Origin: Acidobacteria bacterium Ga0074141
GTDB taxonomy: Bacteria; Acidobacteriota; Blastocatellia; Pyrinomonadales; Pyrinomonadaceae
Reading direction: 5' to 3'
DNA length: 64,000 nucleotides
Assembly (NCBI GenBank): GCA_001464665.1
Contig: LNDP01000015.1
Span: 62,001 to 126,000 of the forward strand
Positions 63,664 to 64,000 of the stretch are shown here, piece after piece (the stretch's first letter is position 1; every line of letters starts with the position of its first letter). The notes below the pieces were generated by a model. That model made no database searches. It was not told the origin of the DNA and saw only the letters and a list, made by a program, of their open reading frames with translations. Both the position numbers and the translations under genes were made by a program.

Positions 63664-64000
63664 GTGGCAGAGAATCATACGAAGATCCGCGAATTGCTGA
63701 TGCTTGAGGCTTCGGCGGTTGAGCGTGCGGCGGGCCGATTGACGGCGGCGGACGCGGATAAAGCGGTCGGATTGCTCGTCGGCTGTGCGGGAAAGGTCGT
63801 CGTTCTCGGCGTCGGGAAGTCGGGCGTCATTGCCCAGAAGATCGCCCAAACGATGACCTCGACCGGAACGGTGGCGATCTATCTTCACCCCTCGGACGCG
63901 CTCCACGGCAGCCTCGGCGTCGTTTCCGCGGGAGACGTCATCATCGCACTCAGCAACTCCGGCGAGACGGACGAGATCATCGCGATTCTGCCGACGCTGA
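63664..64000 (+). CDS. kdsD: Arabinose-5-phosphate isomerase (KdsD/KpsF), cut by window edge
   Basis: The first 112 residues of a sugar isomerase are present. From GTG 63664: VAENHTKIRELLMLEASAVE, the SIS domain VLGVGKSGVIAQKIAQTMTS, then HPSDALHGSLGVV and ALSNSGETDEII. The motifs match KdsD, which makes arabinose 5-phosphate for KDO in lipopolysaccharide, so the cell is Gram-negative. TTG 63628 and ATG 63700 are alternative starts; none has a good ribosome site. The RAYT repeats end about 40 bases upstream. Confidence 0.88.
   Translation, partial: MAENHTKIRELLMLEASAVERAAGRLTAADADKAVGLLVGCAGKVVVLGVGKSGVIAQKIAQTMTSTGTVAIYLHPSDALHGSLGVVSAGDVIIALSNSGETDEIIAILPTL

Overview
The window looks like chromosome of an Acidobacteriota member, probably class Blastocatellia (Pyrinomonadales-like). 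This is inferred from a VWFA-related secreted protein of the Acidobacteria-type family at 35.7-36.6 kb, a secreted matrixin, a Ser/Thr kinase with a low-complexity tail next to TPR genes, moderately GC-rich DNA and short, often overlapping gene neighbourhoods. No rRNA, prophage, CRISPR array or conjugation gene was seen. Two tRNA genes are present: Leu(TAG) and Arg(ACG).

Layout. 0-8 kb: a partial secreted amidohydrolase, a glycine-zipper protein, a membrane histidine kinase, a DUF2490-like barrel, two overlapping membrane orphans, a small basic protein behind an excellent sigma-54 promoter, an SDR dehydrogenase and a cyclic-nucleotide-phosphodiesterase-like MBL enzyme. 8-15 kb: small orphans, a zinc ribbon, an SLBB export-type protein, a matrixin, a structured intergenic stretch and a KimA-like APC transporter. 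15-30 kb is mostly housekeeping: purD, then aroC, an EamA transporter, rsmD, recG, yhhQ, rpsT, a J-domain protein, ExbD and pabB on the minus strand, then an APC permease with a PilZ gene, and murE. 30-35 kb: tRNA-Leu, tig-clpP-clpX (protein folding and proteolysis), with an unusual pair of 9-nt-period repeat arrays between clpP and clpX, then an outer-membrane barrel and tRNA-Arg. 35-47 kb: VWA protein, zinc-ribbon protein, Ser/Thr kinase plus TPR protein, AttH/CrtC-like lipocalin, an ECF sigma and anti-sigma pair with a textbook sigma-E-type autoregulatory promoter, a YfgM-like protein and a TPR membrane protein. 47-63 kb: a region with a truncated duplicate of an ATP-grasp gene, a large secreted hemopexin-propeller / hydrophobic / beta-trefoil protein, the intact ATP-grasp gene, pilT, a PspA envelope-stress pair, a second (circularly permuted type) ATP-grasp gene and a 2115-residue alpha-2-macroglobulin. 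63-64 kb: a REP-associated tyrosine transposase (RAYT) inside nested inverted repeats, then the start of kdsD.

The most unusual locus is 46.7-51.4 kb. A hemopexin-repeat protein with a long Gly/Ala-rich hydrophobic segment and three C-terminal beta-trefoil-like repeats (a toxin- or lectin-like layout) lies between a recently broken duplicate (5'-truncated and frameshifted at a run of eight A) and the intact copy of an ATP-grasp gene. Other strong sequence-level signals are the sigma-54 promoter at 6131, the sigma-E-type promoter at 44104-44131, the opposed 9-nt repeats between clpP and clpX, and the RAYT/REP cassette at 62974-63623. All functional statements rest on reading motifs by eye. No database search or computation was run.
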